DNA of 64,000 nt from Lysobacter sp. GX 14042. GTDB taxonomy: Bacteria; Pseudomonadota; Gammaproteobacteria; Xanthomonadales; Xanthomonadaceae. The notes under the pieces were generated by a model. The model saw only the letters and a list, made by a program, of their open reading frames with translations. It was not told the origin of the DNA and did no database searches. Shown in pieces: positions 10,001-22,012 of the stretch. The stretch is taken from positions 124,001 through 188,000 of the forward strand of contig NZ_JAJUWY010000005.1 in the NCBI RefSeq assembly GCF_021390425.1, read 5' to 3'. Each line of letters opens with the position of its first letter. Positions within the stretch are counted from its first letter, which is position 1. A program made the translations under genes and the position numbers.

Positions 10001-10990
10001 ATGGGGCGTTTGGACGGGATCGGGCTGGCGCTGCTGGTGGCCGTGCTGGCGTGGGGAATCGGCGCCGCGCTGCCGCTGGTGGGCGCGGCGGTCGCGGCGA
10101 TCGTGCTGGGGGTTCTGGCACGGGCGGTGTTCGCGCCGGGGCCGCGGTTCGACCCGGGCGTCCGCCTGGCCGGCAAGCAGGGCCTGCAGTGGTCGATCAT
10201 CCTGCTCGGCTTCGGGCTGGACCTGGGCGAGGTCGCCCGCACCGGGGCGGAGTCGCTGGGGGTGATGCTGGGCACGCTCGTGGTCGCCTTCCTCGCCGCC
10301 TGGGCACTGGGGCGCTGGCTGAAGGTGCCCGGCAAGCTGACCGTGCTGGTGGGCGTGGGCACCGCGATCTGCGGCGGTTCGGCGATCGCCGCGGTGACCC
10401 CGATCCTGCGCCCGCAGGAGCACGAAACCGCGTTCGCGATCTCCACCATCTTCCTGTTCAACCTGGTGGCGGTGCTGCTGTTCCCGCCGCTGGGACACCT
10501 GATGGGACTGAGCGATGCCGGCTTCGGGCTGTGGGCCGGCACCGCCATCAACGACACCTCCTCGGTGGTCGCCGCCGGCTACGCCTACAGCCGCGAGGCC
10601 GGCGACTACGCCACCATCGTCAAGCTCACCCGCGCGACCATGATCGTGCCGGTCTGCCTCGCGCTGGCCGCGGCGGTGGCCTGGCGCGGCGGCGGCACCG
10701 GCGCGCAGGCGGCGCGGCCCGGGCTGGCGCGGGTCTTCCCGTGGTTCATCCTCGGCTTCCTGGCCGCCTCCGCGGTGCGCACCGCCGGGCTGCTGCCGGC
10801 GGGCCTGCTGGCGCCGCTGCACCTGGGCGCGGTGGCACTGATGGTGCTGGCGCTGGCCGCGATCGGTTTGTCGGCCGACCTGCGGCGGATGGGCGCCACC
10901 GGGCCGCGGCCGATCCTGCTCGGGCTGGGGGTTTGGATCGCGGTCGCCTGCGGCAGCCTGCTGCTGCAGGTTGCCGGCGGGCAGGCCTGA
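10001..10990 (+). CDS. YeiH/UPF0324 family putative anion exporter
   Basis: An integral inner-membrane protein of about ten hydrophobic segments. Landmarks are [39 protein letters not shown] and [19 protein letters not shown], typical of the YeiH family (putative sulfite or sulfate exporters). The ATG at 10001 has a GGAGG ribosome site seven bases upstream and starts [12 protein letters not shown]. An alternative in-frame ATG at 9941 would add 20 residues but has a poorer ribosome site. It is divergent from the LysR gene. The transport substrate is inferred from family context only. Confidence 0.88.
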   Translation: MGRLDGIGLALLVAVLAWGIGAALPLVGAAVAAIVLGVLARAVFAPGPRFDPGVRLAGKQGLQWSIILLGFGLDLGEVARTGAESLGVMLGTLVVAFLAAWALGRWLKVPGKLTVLVGVGTAICGGSAIAAVTPILRPQEHETAFAISTIFLFNLVAVLLFPPLGHLMGLSDAGFGLWAGTAINDTSSVVAAGYAYSREAGDYATIVKLTRATMIVPVCLALAAAVAWRGGGTGAQAARPGLARVFPWFILGFLAASAVRTAGLLPAGLLAPLHLGAVALMVLALAAIGLSADLRRMGATGPRPILLGLGVWIAVACGSLLLQVAGGQA

Positions 10991-11052
10991 CCCCCGCCGC
11001 AACGGCACCTGCCGGCCGCCGGCGGGGGGCGGCCGGGGCAATGCCAAGCCGC

Positions 11053-11058
11053 TATAAT
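11053..11058 (+). promoter_or_regulatory. possible -10 box upstream of ettA
   Basis: TATAAT stands 74 bp before the ettA start in otherwise GC-rich sequence. No convincing -35 hexamer is seen 16-18 bp upstream. A GC-rich hairpin (CCGGCCGCC/GGCGGCCGG) just before it may end the previous transcript. Confidence 0.4.
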
Positions 11059-11131
11059 CCGCGCGATCCCTTTTCGATCCTGGCCCGCCGTGCCACTGCC
11101 CGGCGGCAGCCGCGTTCACTCCGGAGCCCCC

Positions 11132-12792
<1,661 letters not shown>

Positions 12793-12793
<1 letters not shown>

Positions 12794-12820
12794 CAGGAGC
12801 GAGGAACGAGTGGAGAGGCA
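12793..12820 (+). repeat. AG-rich GAGGAACGAG repeat forming the pyrF ribosome site
   Basis: The unit AGCGAGGAACGAGTGGAGAG occupies the gap between the ettA stop and the pyrF start. Its GGAGAGG end lies about five to eleven bases before the pyrF ATG, so the repeat appears to supply the Shine-Dalgarno sequence. Confidence 0.7.
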
Positions 12821-12824
12821 GCCC

Positions 12825-13637
12825 ATGCGCTTCATGCAGGCCCTGAAACACCGCTGGACCACCTCCGACTCGCTGGTCTGCGTGGGCCTGGATCCGGAGC
12901 CGGGGAAGTTCCCGGTGCGCTTCGCCGACGATCCGGACGCGGTCTTCGGCTTCTGCCGGGCGATCGTCGATGCGACCGCGGAGTACGCCTGCGCCTTCAA
13001 GCCGCAGATCGCGCATTTCGCCGCGCTGGGGGCCGAGGACGCGCTGGAGCGGCTGGTCGCCCATGTCCACCAGGTCCATCCGGGGATTCCGGTGATCCTG
13101 GACTCCAAGCGCGGCGACATCGGCAGCACCGCGCAGCACTACGCCACCGAGGCCTTCGTGCGTTACGCCGCCGATGCGGTGACCGCCAACCCGTACCTGG
13201 GCCGCGACTCGGTGCAGCCGTTCCTCGATCACGCCGACCGCGGCGTGGTGATCCTGTGCCGCACCTCCAATCCCGGCGCCGGCGACTTGCAGGACCTGGT
13301 CGTCGATGGCAGGCCGCTTTACCAGCACGTGGCGCAGAAGGTCGCCGGCGAGTGGAACGGCAACGGCAACTGCGCGCTGGTGGTCGGCGCGACCTGGCCG
13401 GCGCAGCTGCGCGAGGTGCGCGCGATCGTCGGCGACATGCCGCTGCTGGTTCCCGGTGTCGGCGCCCAGGGCGGCGACGTCGAGGCCGTGGTGACCAACG
13501 CGAAAAGCGCCGACGGCACCGGGCTGGTGATCAGCTCGTCGCGGGCGATCCTGTATGCCTCGTCGGGCGATGATTTTGCCGAGGCGGCGGCGGGCGCCGC
13601 GCGCGAGTTGCGGGATGCGATCAACTGCTGGCGGTGA
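12825..13637 (+). CDS. pyrF: orotidine 5'-phosphate decarboxylase (type 2)
   Basis: Catalyses the last step of UMP synthesis. The 270-residue protein belongs to the longer type-2 PyrF group rather than the E. coli type. It has [13 protein letters not shown] near residue 20, [14 protein letters not shown], and the catalytic [30 protein letters not shown] and [13 protein letters not shown] form the phosphate-binding end. The start at 12825 ([11 protein letters not shown]) follows the AG-rich repeat; the next ATG at 12834 is possible. Confidence 0.95.
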   Translation: MRFMQALKHRWTTSDSLVCVGLDPEPGKFPVRFADDPDAVFGFCRAIVDATAEYACAFKPQIAHFAALGAEDALERLVAHVHQVHPGIPVILDSKRGDIGSTAQHYATEAFVRYAADAVTANPYLGRDSVQPFLDHADRGVVILCRTSNPGAGDLQDLVVDGRPLYQHVAQKVAGEWNGNGNCALVVGATWPAQLREVRAIVGDMPLLVPGVGAQGGDVEAVVTNAKSADGTGLVISSSRAILYASSGDDFAEAAAGAARELRDAINCWR

Positions 13638-13674
13638 TGAGGCGAGGAACGTCCATCCATCCGCCTGACCCGCC

Positions 13675-14991
<1,317 letters not shown>

Positions 14992-15004
14992 GGGGGTATC
15001 GCGG

Positions 15005-15095
15005 GGGAGGTGGCTGCCGTACAGGCGGGGCCGCCCTCCTGCGCACATGTGCTTTTTAAAGTCGGGCGGCCCCGCCTGTACGACAGCCACCTCCC
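15005..15095. repeat. long inverted repeat element A
   Basis: Arms 15005-15036 and 15064-15095 are complementary over 32 positions with a single mismatch, enclosing a 27-nt loop (TCCTGCGCACATGTGC then TTTTTAAAGTC). The loop contains the small palindrome GCACATGTGC followed by five T. The arm interior (around GTACAGGCGGG) differs from elements B and C, but both arms change together. It lies just after the purine permease gene. Confidence 0.9.
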
Positions 15096-15103
15096 ACGTG
15101 ACG

Positions 15104-15214
15104 CACTGCCGGTTCGGGGGCTTGGTATTCCATTCGAACTGCCAACGCGGCGGAAGTGCCTTGGCTCCGGTGGCAGGCACCGAAGCCCATCCACCACACC
15201 CCGAAGGGGCAGTG
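15104..15214. other. spacer between hairpins A and B with its own inverted repeat
   Basis: The gap 14992-15360 has no convincing gene. Between the two long hairpins, CACTGCCGGTTCGGGG (15104-15119) and CCCCGAAGGGGCAGTG (15199-15214) are complementary at 14 of 16 positions. With A and B facing opposite ways, the whole 15005-15311 block looks like a composite element. The sequence inside the inner arms matches nothing I recognise. Confidence 0.5.
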
Positions 15215-15222
15215 TTGTGGAG

Positions 15223-15311
15223 GGAGCCGGCTGTCTTGGGGGACGGGCCGCCCGACGTTAAGAAGCACATGTGCGCAGGAGGGCGGCCCGTCCCCCAAGA
15301 CAGCCGGCTCC
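15223..15311. repeat. long inverted repeat element B
   Basis: Arms 15223-15253 and 15281-15311 are perfectly complementary over 31 bp. The 27-nt loop, read on the minus strand, is TCCTGCGCACATGTGCTTCT then TAACGTC, matching the loop of element A at about 25 of 27 positions, so B lies in the opposite orientation. The arms share the GGAG outer end and GGCCGCCC inner end with A and C but differ in between (CTGTCTTGGGGGACGG). Confidence 0.92.
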
Positions 15312-15342
15312 AGCCGCGACCTCTCCGAAACCACCGGCTTTT

Positions 15343-15380
15343 ACCCGTTCCTCGTTCCTCTCAACTCGTTCCTCGCCCGC
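15343..15380 (-). repeat. AG-rich GAGGAACGAG repeat at the end of pncB
   Basis: On the plus strand: CGTTCCTCGTTCCTCTCAAC then TCGTTCCTCGCCC. The unit overlaps the pncB stop codon and encodes the last residues of that protein (GGRGTS), so the repeat has been incorporated into the 3' end of the reading frame. Confidence 0.7.
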
Positions 15381-16551
15381 CGACTTCAAAGACCTGCCGC
15401 AGATACGCCAAATACCCCTCGTCGTCGCACATCGTCTTGCCCGGCGAATCGCTCAGCTTGGCCACCGGCTGTCCGTTGCAGCGGATCATCTTTATCACGA
15501 TGCTCAGCGGCGGCACGCCCAGGTCGTTGGTCAGGTTGGTGCCGATGCCGAAGGACGTGCGCGCGCGGCCGCGGAAGCGGGCGTAGAGCTGCATCACCAG
15601 GTCGACATCGAGGCCGTCACTGAACACCAGCACCCTGGTGCGCGGGTCGATGCGGTACCCCTGCAGGTGGGCGATCAGCCGCTCGCCCCATTCGAAGGGG
15701 TCGCCGGAGTCGTGGCGCATGCCGTCGAAGAGCTTGCAGAAGTAGCGGTCGAAATCACGCAGGAAGGCGTCCAGGCCGATCACGTCGGTCAGCGCGATGC
15801 CCAGGTCGCCGCGGTACTCGTGGGCCCAGCTGTCGAAGGCCGCGACCTGGGAGTCGCGCAGGCGCGGGCCCAGGGCCTGGAAGGCCTGCAGCCATTCGTG
15901 GGCCATGGTGCCCTGGGCGTTCAGGCCGAGCCGGCGGGCCAGGTCGACGTTGCTGGTGCCGGCGAACTTCTCGCCCAGTTCCGCCATGAGCATCTCCACC
16001 ACTTCGCCGTGCCAGGCGCGGGAGTAGCGCCGGCGGGTGCCGAAGTCGGTGATGCGGCAGTCCTCGTAGCCGACCGCGTCGCGCAGTTGCGCGGCCTTGG
16101 CCCGCAGGCGGCGCAGGCCTTCGGCGCGGGTGCCCGCGCCGGCCAGGCCGCGCATGTGCACCTCGCTGATGATCGCCAGCAGCGGCACCTCGAACAGGAT
16201 GGTGTGCAGCCAGGGACCGGCGACCTCCAGTTCGATCCCGCCCGGCTCGTCCGCGTCCGGGCGCAGGGTCAGGTACTTGCGGTCGAGCCGGAACAGGCCG
16301 AGGAAGTCGACGAAGTCGGGCTTGATGAAGCGCAGCCCGCGCAGGTAGTCCAGCTCGTCCTGGGTGAAGCGCAGCTGGCACAGCGCATCGATCTGCTCCG
16401 AGATGGCGTCGATGTCGCGGGCCAGGTCGATGCCGGGGGTGCGGCAACGGAAGCGGTACTGCGCGTGCGCCCCGGGGTGCTGGTGCAGCACCGCCTGCAT
16501 CATGGTGAGTTTGTACAGATCGGTGTCGAGCAGGGATTCGATGACCGGCAT
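15361..16551 (-). CDS. pncB: nicotinate phosphoribosyltransferase
   Basis: PncB converts nicotinate and PRPP to nicotinate mononucleotide in NAD salvage. The 396-residue product starts [21 protein letters not shown], the characteristic family opening, and has [11 protein letters not shown] near residue 170, [14 protein letters not shown], and [15 protein letters not shown] with [11 protein letters not shown] as the PRPP/phosphate-binding region. The ATG at 16551 is chosen; upstream in-frame codons belong to the glycosyltransferase region. It sits 8 bp after the GT2 gene, so it is probably the last gene of the long type II secretion/GT string. Confidence 0.95.
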   Translation of the reverse strand: MPVIESLLDTDLYKLTMMQAVLHQHPGAHAQYRFRCRTPGIDLARDIDAISEQIDALCQLRFTQDELDYLRGLRFIKPDFVDFLGLFRLDRKYLTLRPDADEPGGIELEVAGPWLHTILFEVPLLAIISEVHMRGLAGAGTRAEGLRRLRAKAAQLRDAVGYEDCRITDFGTRRRYSRAWHGEVVEMLMAELGEKFAGTSNVDLARRLGLNAQGTMAHEWLQAFQALGPRLRDSQVAAFDSWAHEYRGDLGIALTDVIGLDAFLRDFDRYFCKLFDGMRHDSGDPFEWGERLIAHLQGYRIDPRTRVLVFSDGLDVDLVMQLYARFRGRARTSFGIGTNLTNDLGVPPLSIVIKMIRCNGQPVAKLSDSPGKTMCDDEGYLAYLRQVFEVGGRGTS

Positions 16552-16559
16552 GGCTGTCC

Positions 16560-17522
16560 TCAGGGCCGCGCGATATGGCGCAGCATGGCGAGTGCGAAAC
16601 GCGCCCACACTGCCAGCCAGACGGCGACGCGGGTGGCAAGGCCGCGCCGGGGGGCCTCGAACCGGCTGAAGTAGCGCCACAGCCCGTGGTGCTTGTGCCA
16701 CTCGACGAACACCGGGTTGGAGCGGCTGGAGACGCCGCGCACGTGGAGCACGCGGACCTGGTTGGCGACGGCGATCGCCGCGCCGGCCTGGCGCGCACGA
16801 CGGCACAGGTCGAGGTCCTCCGCGTGCAGGCGGTAGGCTTCGTCGAAGCCACCGAGGTGGTCGTACAGCGCGCGCGGCAGGAGCATGAGCGCGCCGGAGA
16901 CCGCCTCCACCGGCTGCAGCGCGAGGCGGTCGTCGGGGGGGATGGCCATTGCGGCGGCGGTGCTGCCGCCGGACAGCAGGGTGCGCAGCATGGCCGCGAA
17001 ATCGGGATCGCGGCGGCGGGCGGCGGGGTCGCGGACGCCGTCCTCGCCGACGAGGTCGGCGCCGAGCAGGGTCCATGGATCCCCGCGTTCGCGGGGATGA
17101 CGCGACGGGGGCACGTCGTCATTCCAGCGCACGCGGGAATCCTCCCTGTCATTCCCGCGGACGCGGGAATCCATGGACGTCCCCGCCAGCGCCGCCACCC
17201 GCGCCAGCGAGTCCCCTTCCACCATCAAATCCGGATTCACCAGCGCCACCCATTCCGCGGCATCCGGCGCCACCTCCGCCACGCCCTGGTTGCAGGCGGT
17301 GCCAAAGCCCGGGTTGTCCGGGTTGGCGATGAAGCGTACCCGGGCGTCGGCGGTGGCGTGCCGTTGGACGAGCCTCAGGGTGTCGTCGCCGGAGGCGTTG
17401 TCGACCACGCGGATCGCGGCCACGCCCTGCGCGGCGCGCAGCCGGCGCAGGCATTCGTCGATGGTGGACGCGCTCTGGTAGGTGACCACAACCGCGGCGA
17501 TGGAGCCGGGGGGCGGGCTCAT
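16560..17522 (-). CDS. GT2 family glycosyltransferase carrying in-frame palindromic repeats
   Basis: A 320-residue GT-A glycosyltransferase like rhamnosyl/RfbN-type family 2 enzymes. It opens [20 protein letters not shown], followed by [23 protein letters not shown] and ALVNPDLMV. The C-terminal part has [20 protein letters not shown] and [20 protein letters not shown]. Between these, at about residues 115-151, is a 36-residue insert ([20 protein letters not shown], then [15 protein letters not shown]) that is simply the translation of three copies of the dispersed palindrome. The frame is kept. The start overlaps the preceding gene by four bases (ATGA). Acceptor and sugar are unknown. Confidence 0.85.
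   Translation of the reverse strand: MSPPPGSIAAVVVTYQSASTIDECLRRLRAAQGVAAIRVVDNASGDDTLRLVQRHATADARVRFIANPDNPGFGTACNQGVAEVAPDAAEWVALVNPDLMVEGDSLARVAALAGTSMDSRVRGNDREDSRVRWNDDVPPSRHPRERGDPWTLLGADLVGEDGVRDPAARRRDPDFAAMLRTLLSGGSTAAAMAIPPDDRLALQPVEAVSGALMLLPRALYDHLGGFDEAYRLHAEDLDLCRRARQAGAAIAVANQVRVLHVRGVSSRSNPVFVEWHKHHGLWRYFSRFEAPRRGLATRVAVWLAVWARFALAMLRHIARP
17071..17178. repeat. three dispersed palindromes inside a glycosyltransferase gene
   Basis: Three copies lie at about 17072-17102 (GTCCATGGATCCCCGCG, TTC, then GCGGGGATGACG), 17116-17142 (degenerate: CATTCCAGCG, CAC, GCGGGAATCC) and 17147-17178 (GTCATTCCCGCG, GAC, GCGGGAATCCATGGACG). The first faces opposite to the other two. The total inserted length leaves the host reading frame open. 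Confidence 0.88.
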
Positions 17523-18352
17523 GGGAACAGGTCGGCCTGCGGGTGCGGCGGGCCGGTGTCCGCCAGCAGTGCGGACAGCTGCGCCCGCGCGCCACGCAGC
17601 GGGTCGTCCATCAGGAAACCGGCCAGCCGGGCATGCCAGTCCGGCCAGCGCGCGGCCAGCCGCTCCATGTCGCCATCGGCCGGCAGGCCCTCGGCCGGGC
17701 GGGCGACGAAGGCCGAGGTGCACAGCACGTTGCGCCAGCCCAGCCCGGCCAGCCGCAGCGACAGGTCGGTCAGCCCGGCATCCCAGGAACCGAAGCTGTC
17801 CACGTCCAGCCCGCGGGCCTTCTGCAGCGCCGCCCCGCGCAACACCACCGCATGGCCGACCGCGGCCGGCAGCTCGGGAGTGCCGGCGGGCATGCGGGCC
17901 GCGGCGCGGGCCAGGCGGGCCGGTTCGGCGGGCGGGGGGACGGTCTCGCCGATGCGCGGCCAGGCCACCGCCTCGCCGGCATTGCTCCAGGCGCTGACGC
18001 TGGCCACCGCGCCGTCGGAGGCCAGGCAGGCGGCCATCCGTTCCAGCCAGCCCGGCAACGGCACCGCGTCGGCTGCCAGCACCGCGACGTCGGCGCCGCC
18101 GCACGCAGCCAGCACCTCGTCGAGGTGGTCGAGTTCGGCGATGCGGCGCTGGCGGCGGCTGTAGTCGGCCCGCAGCCGGGTGGCGGCCAGCCAGCGCTCG
18201 ATGATCGCCGCGCCGCGCGGGCCGGTGCTGGCGTTGTCGGCCAGCCACACCCGGGTACCGGGCGCGGTGCCGGCCTCCAGCGCGGCCAGGGTGGCATCCA
18301 GGGCGTCGTCGTCGCTGCCGACCGGCAGCACCACGATGGGCAGTTCGCTCAT
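17519..18352 (-). CDS. GT2-like glycosyltransferase, divergent
   Basis: A 277-residue protein with a family-2-like fold signature: PIVVLPVGSDDDALDATLAA at the start, VWLADNASTGPRG near residue 35, VAVLAADAVPLPGWLERM near 90, then DSFGSWDAGLTDLSLRLAGLG in the position of the acceptor-side motif. The usual DxD region is replaced by AADAVP, so activity is uncertain. It begins 16 bp after the gspD stop and overlaps the next GT2 gene by four bases, which ties both glycosyltransferases to the secretion operon. Confidence 0.72.
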   Translation of the reverse strand: MSELPIVVLPVGSDDDALDATLAALEAGTAPGTRVWLADNASTGPRGAAIIERWLAATRLRADYSRRQRRIAELDHLDEVLAACGGADVAVLAADAVPLPGWLERMAACLASDGAVASVSAWSNAGEAVAWPRIGETVPPPAEPARLARAAARMPAGTPELPAAVGHAVVLRGAALQKARGLDVDSFGSWDAGLTDLSLRLAGLGWRNVLCTSAFVARPAEGLPADGDMERLAARWPDWHARLAGFLMDDPLRGARAQLSALLADTGPPHPQADLFP

Positions 18353-18368
18353 CGGTACTCCTGGCTTG

Positions 18369-20654
18369 CTACGGCTGGCCGGTGCGCAGCGGTTCCAGCG
18401 CGCGGAACCGGCGGCCGTACTCGTCGGTCAGGTTCCGCGCCTCCAGCGGGTTGCGCACGATGGTGGGCGTGAGCAGGACGATGGTTTCCTCGCGGCGGGT
18501 CTCCGAACTCTGGGTGCCGAACAGCCCGCCGATCACCGGGATCCGGCTCAGGCCGGGAAAGCCCGACGAGCCGCGTGCCACGCTGTCGCGGATCAGCCCG
18601 GCCAGCATCACCGTCTCGCCGCTGCTGATGGCGGCCTCGGTCTTGAGCCGGCGGGTGTCGATGCGCACGTTGCCCCAGCGGTCCTCCTGCGCGCCGGGCG
18701 CGCTGACCTCCTGCACGATGTCCAGGAACACCAGGCCGTCGCGGGTGATCCGCGGGCGCACCTTGAGGATCACGCCGGTGTCGATGTACTCGACCTGGCT
18801 GTAGGTGTTGTCGCCGCCATACCCGGGGTTCATGGTCACCGAAGCGACCGGGATCGAGCTGCCGACGTTGAAGGTCGCCTCGGCGTTGTTGCGCACCACC
18901 ACCGAGGGGGTCTGCAGCATGTTGATGTCGCTGACCTCGTCCAGCGCGCTGACCACCGCGGCGGCGTCGCGGCCGAGGAAGGTCCAGGCCAGTCCGGCCG
19001 GGTCGCCGCTCGCCGAGCGCACGCTGCCGGCCAGGGTGCTCCAGGTGTCGCGGCCGCGGGCGCTGGGCAGGCCGGCGTCGGTGACCGCGCGCTCGAAGAA
19101 CCAGTTCACGCCGTACTCCAGCGCCCCGGAAAGCTGCACCTCCAGCACCTGGGCCTCGATGTGCACCTGCATCGGCATCACGTCGAGCTGGTCGATCACC
19201 TCGCGGATCGACTTCCAGGCGCGCGGGGTGGTGCGTACCAGCAGCGAGTTGGTTTCCTCCACCGCGGACACCCCGACCGGGTCGCCCTCGACCTGCATCC
19301 GGGCGCTGGCGTTTCCCTCGGTGGCCGGGTCGAGGGCAAGCTCGGATTCCAGCCCGCCGCCGCTGCCGGCCAGTCCGCCGCCCCCGCCGCTGCGCGTGCC
19401 GCCGCGCCGTGACGACACCCCGCCGCGCGCGCTGCCGCCGTCGGAGGACAGTTCCATCGCCTCGCTTCCGGGCATCAGCGAGGGCCCGTCGCGGCCGTCG
19501 GTCCCCGGCTCGCCGCCGGCGTTGCCGCTGCCGAAGACCTCGGCCAGCCGGTCGGCCAGGTCGCGGGCGCGGATGTACTTGAGCTCATGGCTGTACAGGC
19601 GGATCCCGGCCCCGGCGCCATCGATCCGCTCCAGCCACTGGCGGATGTGCTCCAGGTACTCCGCCTGCGGGGTGATCACCATCACCGCGTTGGCACCCTC
19701 GACCGGCATGAAGCGGAACATCCCGGACACCGGCGACTCGCCCTGCTCGCCGAAGATCGCTTCCAGGTCCTCGACCACCCGGGCCGCGCGGCCGGTCTCC
19801 AGCGGGAACACGCCCACCGACATCCCGGCCAGCCAGTCGACGTCGAAGACCTCGATGGTGCGCAGGTAATTCTCCAGCTCGGCGCGGCTGCCGCCGATGC
19901 TGATCACGTTGCGCGCGTTGTCGGTGCCGACGATCGCGTCCGGCCGGGCGTAGGGCTCGAGGATCTTCTTCATCTCCTCGGCCGAGACGTAGCGCAGCGG
20001 CACGGTGCGCACCTCGAAGCCGCGCGCCCCGGCGGCACTGCCGGTGCGCGGGGCGACGTTGCCGGCCAGCGCCTGTTCGGCCGGGACGATGTTGTAGCGC
20101 CCGCCGCTGTAGACCATCCGCGCGTTGTTCCAGGCCAGCACCTGCTCGAGCAGGCTGATCGCCTCGGCGGAACTGACCGGGCGCGGGGTGGCCAGGGTCA
20201 CCGTGCCCTGCACGTCGGGGGCGATGATGTAGTTCTGCCCCAGCATGTCGCCCAGGATCGCCTTGGCCACCGCGTGCAGCGATTCGCCCTCGAAGTTGAA
20301 GGTGGCCTCGCCGCTGGTGCCGCCCACGCCGGGACGCGGCGCCGCGGCGGCGGCGCGGTTGATCACCTCGCCGGTGCCGCGGCGGATCTGCGCCTGCGGG
20401 CTGTCGTCGGCCAGCCCCTCGACCGCCACCTGCCCCGCGGCCGCCGGTGTCGCCGGCGACTGCGCCGGGGTGCCCGCCACGCCCGCGTCGGGCAGGGTCG
20501 GCGCACGGCGGATGTCGGCCACCGGGACATTGGCGCAAGCGCCCAGCACCAGGGTCACCGCCAGCGCGGACAGCAGCACGCGGGCCGCGGGCCACCGGGT
20601 AGCGGCGGCGCGTGCGGGCAAGAGCGGTGGACGGGGGCGGTCGTGATGCGTCAT
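18369..20654 (-). CDS. gspD: type II secretion system secretin GspD (XpsD)
   Basis: Outer-membrane secretin forming the exit channel of the type II system. The 761-residue protein begins MTHHDRPRPP and has a lipoprotein signal ending LVLGAC near residue 35, so it is probably a lipidated secretin. N-domains follow (FNFEGESLHAVAKAILGDML, LRYVSAEEMKKILEPYAR, LKYIRARDLADRLAEVFG), then a Gly/Ser-rich linker. The C-terminal secretin domain has VPVASVTMN-type and GLIRDSVARGSSGFPGLSRI signatures. The start at 20654 is used; the longer frame enters gspN. It closes the gsp gene series; in Xanthomonas gspD expression depends on Clp, whose gene is at 30.8 kb. Confidence 0.95.
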   Translation of the reverse strand: MTHHDRPRPPLLPARAAATRWPAARVLLSALAVTLVLGACANVPVADIRRAPTLPDAGVAGTPAQSPATPAAAGQVAVEGLADDSPQAQIRRGTGEVINRAAAAAPRPGVGGTSGEATFNFEGESLHAVAKAILGDMLGQNYIIAPDVQGTVTLATPRPVSSAEAISLLEQVLAWNNARMVYSGGRYNIVPAEQALAGNVAPRTGSAAGARGFEVRTVPLRYVSAEEMKKILEPYARPDAIVGTDNARNVISIGGSRAELENYLRTIEVFDVDWLAGMSVGVFPLETGRAARVVEDLEAIFGEQGESPVSGMFRFMPVEGANAVMVITPQAEYLEHIRQWLERIDGAGAGIRLYSHELKYIRARDLADRLAEVFGSGNAGGEPGTDGRDGPSLMPGSEAMELSSDGGSARGGVSSRRGGTRSGGGGGLAGSGGGLESELALDPATEGNASARMQVEGDPVGVSAVEETNSLLVRTTPRAWKSIREVIDQLDVMPMQVHIEAQVLEVQLSGALEYGVNWFFERAVTDAGLPSARGRDTWSTLAGSVRSASGDPAGLAWTFLGRDAAAVVSALDEVSDINMLQTPSVVVRNNAEATFNVGSSIPVASVTMNPGYGGDNTYSQVEYIDTGVILKVRPRITRDGLVFLDIVQEVSAPGAQEDRWGNVRIDTRRLKTEAAISSGETVMLAGLIRDSVARGSSGFPGLSRIPVIGGLFGTQSSETRREETIVLLTPTIVRNPLEARNLTDEYGRRFRALEPLRTGQP

Positions 20655-20691
20655 CGGGTGCACTCTGGTTCGGGCGCGTTGCGGCATGGGT

Positions 20692-21399
20692 TTACTGCCC
20701 GGCCTGCTGCTGCAGGCGGGCCCGGCGGGCCTGGATGCGCTGGCGGATCGCATCGACCTGGGCGGCATCGGGCTGGACCGCCCTGGCCGCGGCATCTGCA
20801 TTGGCGGCGGCATCTGCATCGGCCGCGGGCTCGGCATCGGCGTCGGAGGAGTCGGCGTCCATTTCCGTGGCGACCGGCTCCGGCGACGCGCTGCCGCCGG
20901 AACCGTCGAAAACCCGCAGGCCCAGCGCCAGGCGCCCGTCGGGCCCTTCGAAAACCGCGCTGCGACGGTCCAGGCCGGCCAGCCGCCAGTCCGGCGCGCC
21001 GGGCGGCGCCGCACCCTCGCGCACGCGCACCGGTTCGCCGCCGCCGGCGGGCTGCAGGATCGCCATGCGCAGCGAAGGGGTCAGCATCACGCTGGTGAGC
21101 TGGTAGTCGAAGCCGCCGCCCGTGGGTTCGCCGTCGCGCCCGGCCAGGAAGAACGGCCTGGGCGTACGGTCCATCGAGAACAGCGGGCGCTCGGCGATCA
21201 CGGCGTAGGCGGACAACGGCTCCAGCGCCGGCGCGGCGTCGGTTCCCGGATCGGGTAGCGCCGGCAGCAGGGACGGGTCGTCGGCCAGCGGCGTGACCCG
21301 GCCGCCCAGCCCGCTGAGGGTGGCGACCCACGCCAGCACCGCCACGCCGGCGAGCACGGCCAGCAGGCGGGTGCGCGGCCCGGCGTGCTCAAGGCGCAT
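20692..21399 (-). CDS. gspN: type II secretion system protein N (XpsN)
   Basis: A 235-residue bitopic inner-membrane protein: one membrane segment near residues 12-30 (LLAVLAGVAVLAWVATLSGL) and a periplasmic part with YAVIAERPLFSMDRTPRPFF, the recognisable motif of GspN/GspC-type assembly proteins, then LTSVMLTPSLRMAIL. The C-terminal third is Ala/Asp-rich low complexity ending in a basic helix. In Xanthomonas XpsN contacts XpsL/XpsM and the secretin. It overlaps gspM by 11 bp and precedes gspD. Confidence 0.85.
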   Translation of the reverse strand: MRLEHAGPRTRLLAVLAGVAVLAWVATLSGLGGRVTPLADDPSLLPALPDPGTDAAPALEPLSAYAVIAERPLFSMDRTPRPFFLAGRDGEPTGGGFDYQLTSVMLTPSLRMAILQPAGGGEPVRVREGAAPPGAPDWRLAGLDRRSAVFEGPDGRLALGLRVFDGSGGSASPEPVATEMDADSSDADAEPAADADAAANADAAARAVQPDAAQVDAIRQRIQARRARLQQQAGQ

Positions 21400-22012
21400 C
21401 GCCGCCCTCCCCGCTGGCCAGCAGGTAGCCGGACAGGTCGAAGGCCACGTCGAGGCCGCCGCTGTCATTCGCCGCCCCGCCCGCGCCATACATGCGCTGG
21501 GCGAGGATGCCCAGGTTGTCGACGAACAGCCGCGGGCTGCCGCCTTCCAGCGCGTGCAGTACCGCCGCCAGCTCCGGCGTGCCGCAGCTCAGGCGGACCT
21601 GGACCGCCACCCGCACGTACTCGCCGCGGGTGTCGGGCTGCAGCGGGGAGCGGTTGCTGATCGCGCAGCTGCGGTTGCCGGGGCTCGCCTCCGAAACCAC
21701 CGCCTCGAGCCGCTGCACCAGGCCGGCGGTGGCCAGCTCGGGGGTTGCGGCGAGCAGGAAGCCGGGGCGGTCGCCCTGGCGCCGGGCAAGCTCGGCCATC
21801 CGTTCGCGCAGTTGCGGGGCCTGCTGTTCGCGCATGCGCAGGCGCAGCTCGCGCTCGCGCAGCCCGTCGATGCGTTCGCCGGCCTCCAGCATCGGCCGGG
21901 TCCACAACGGATGGACCAGCAGCGCATAGACCAGGGCCAGCAGCGCCAGCAACAGCGCCAGCGCCACCCAGCGGTCCTGCCCGCGCAGGCGCTCAGCCAG
22001 GGCCGTCGCCAT
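21389..22012 (-). CDS. gspM: type II secretion system protein M (XpsM)
   Basis: A 207-residue inner-membrane platform protein with one N-terminal membrane segment (WVALALLLALLALVYALLV, residues about 15-33), a charged periplasmic helix (LRERELRLRMREQQAPQLRE) and a small ferredoxin-like domain. It partners GspL. The identification rests on position between gspL and gspN and on topology, since GspM sequences are poorly conserved. It overlaps gspL by 20 bp and gspN by 11 bp. Confidence 0.85.
   Translation of the reverse strand: MATALAERLRGQDRWVALALLLALLALVYALLVHPLWTRPMLEAGERIDGLRERELRLRMREQQAPQLRERMAELARRQGDRPGFLLAATPELATAGLVQRLEAVVSEASPGNRSCAISNRSPLQPDTRGEYVRVAVQVRLSCGTPELAAVLHALEGGSPRLFVDNLGILAQRMYGAGGAANDSGGLDVAFDLSGYLLASGEGGDAP

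Noticed and set aside
15005-15311. Insertion sequence ends
   Set aside because: No transposase frame lies between the inverted repeats and no target-site duplication is obvious.
15047-15586. Short open frames across the hairpin region
   Set aside because: They translate inverted-repeat DNA in both directions, have no ribosome sites and end in the pncB 3' region.
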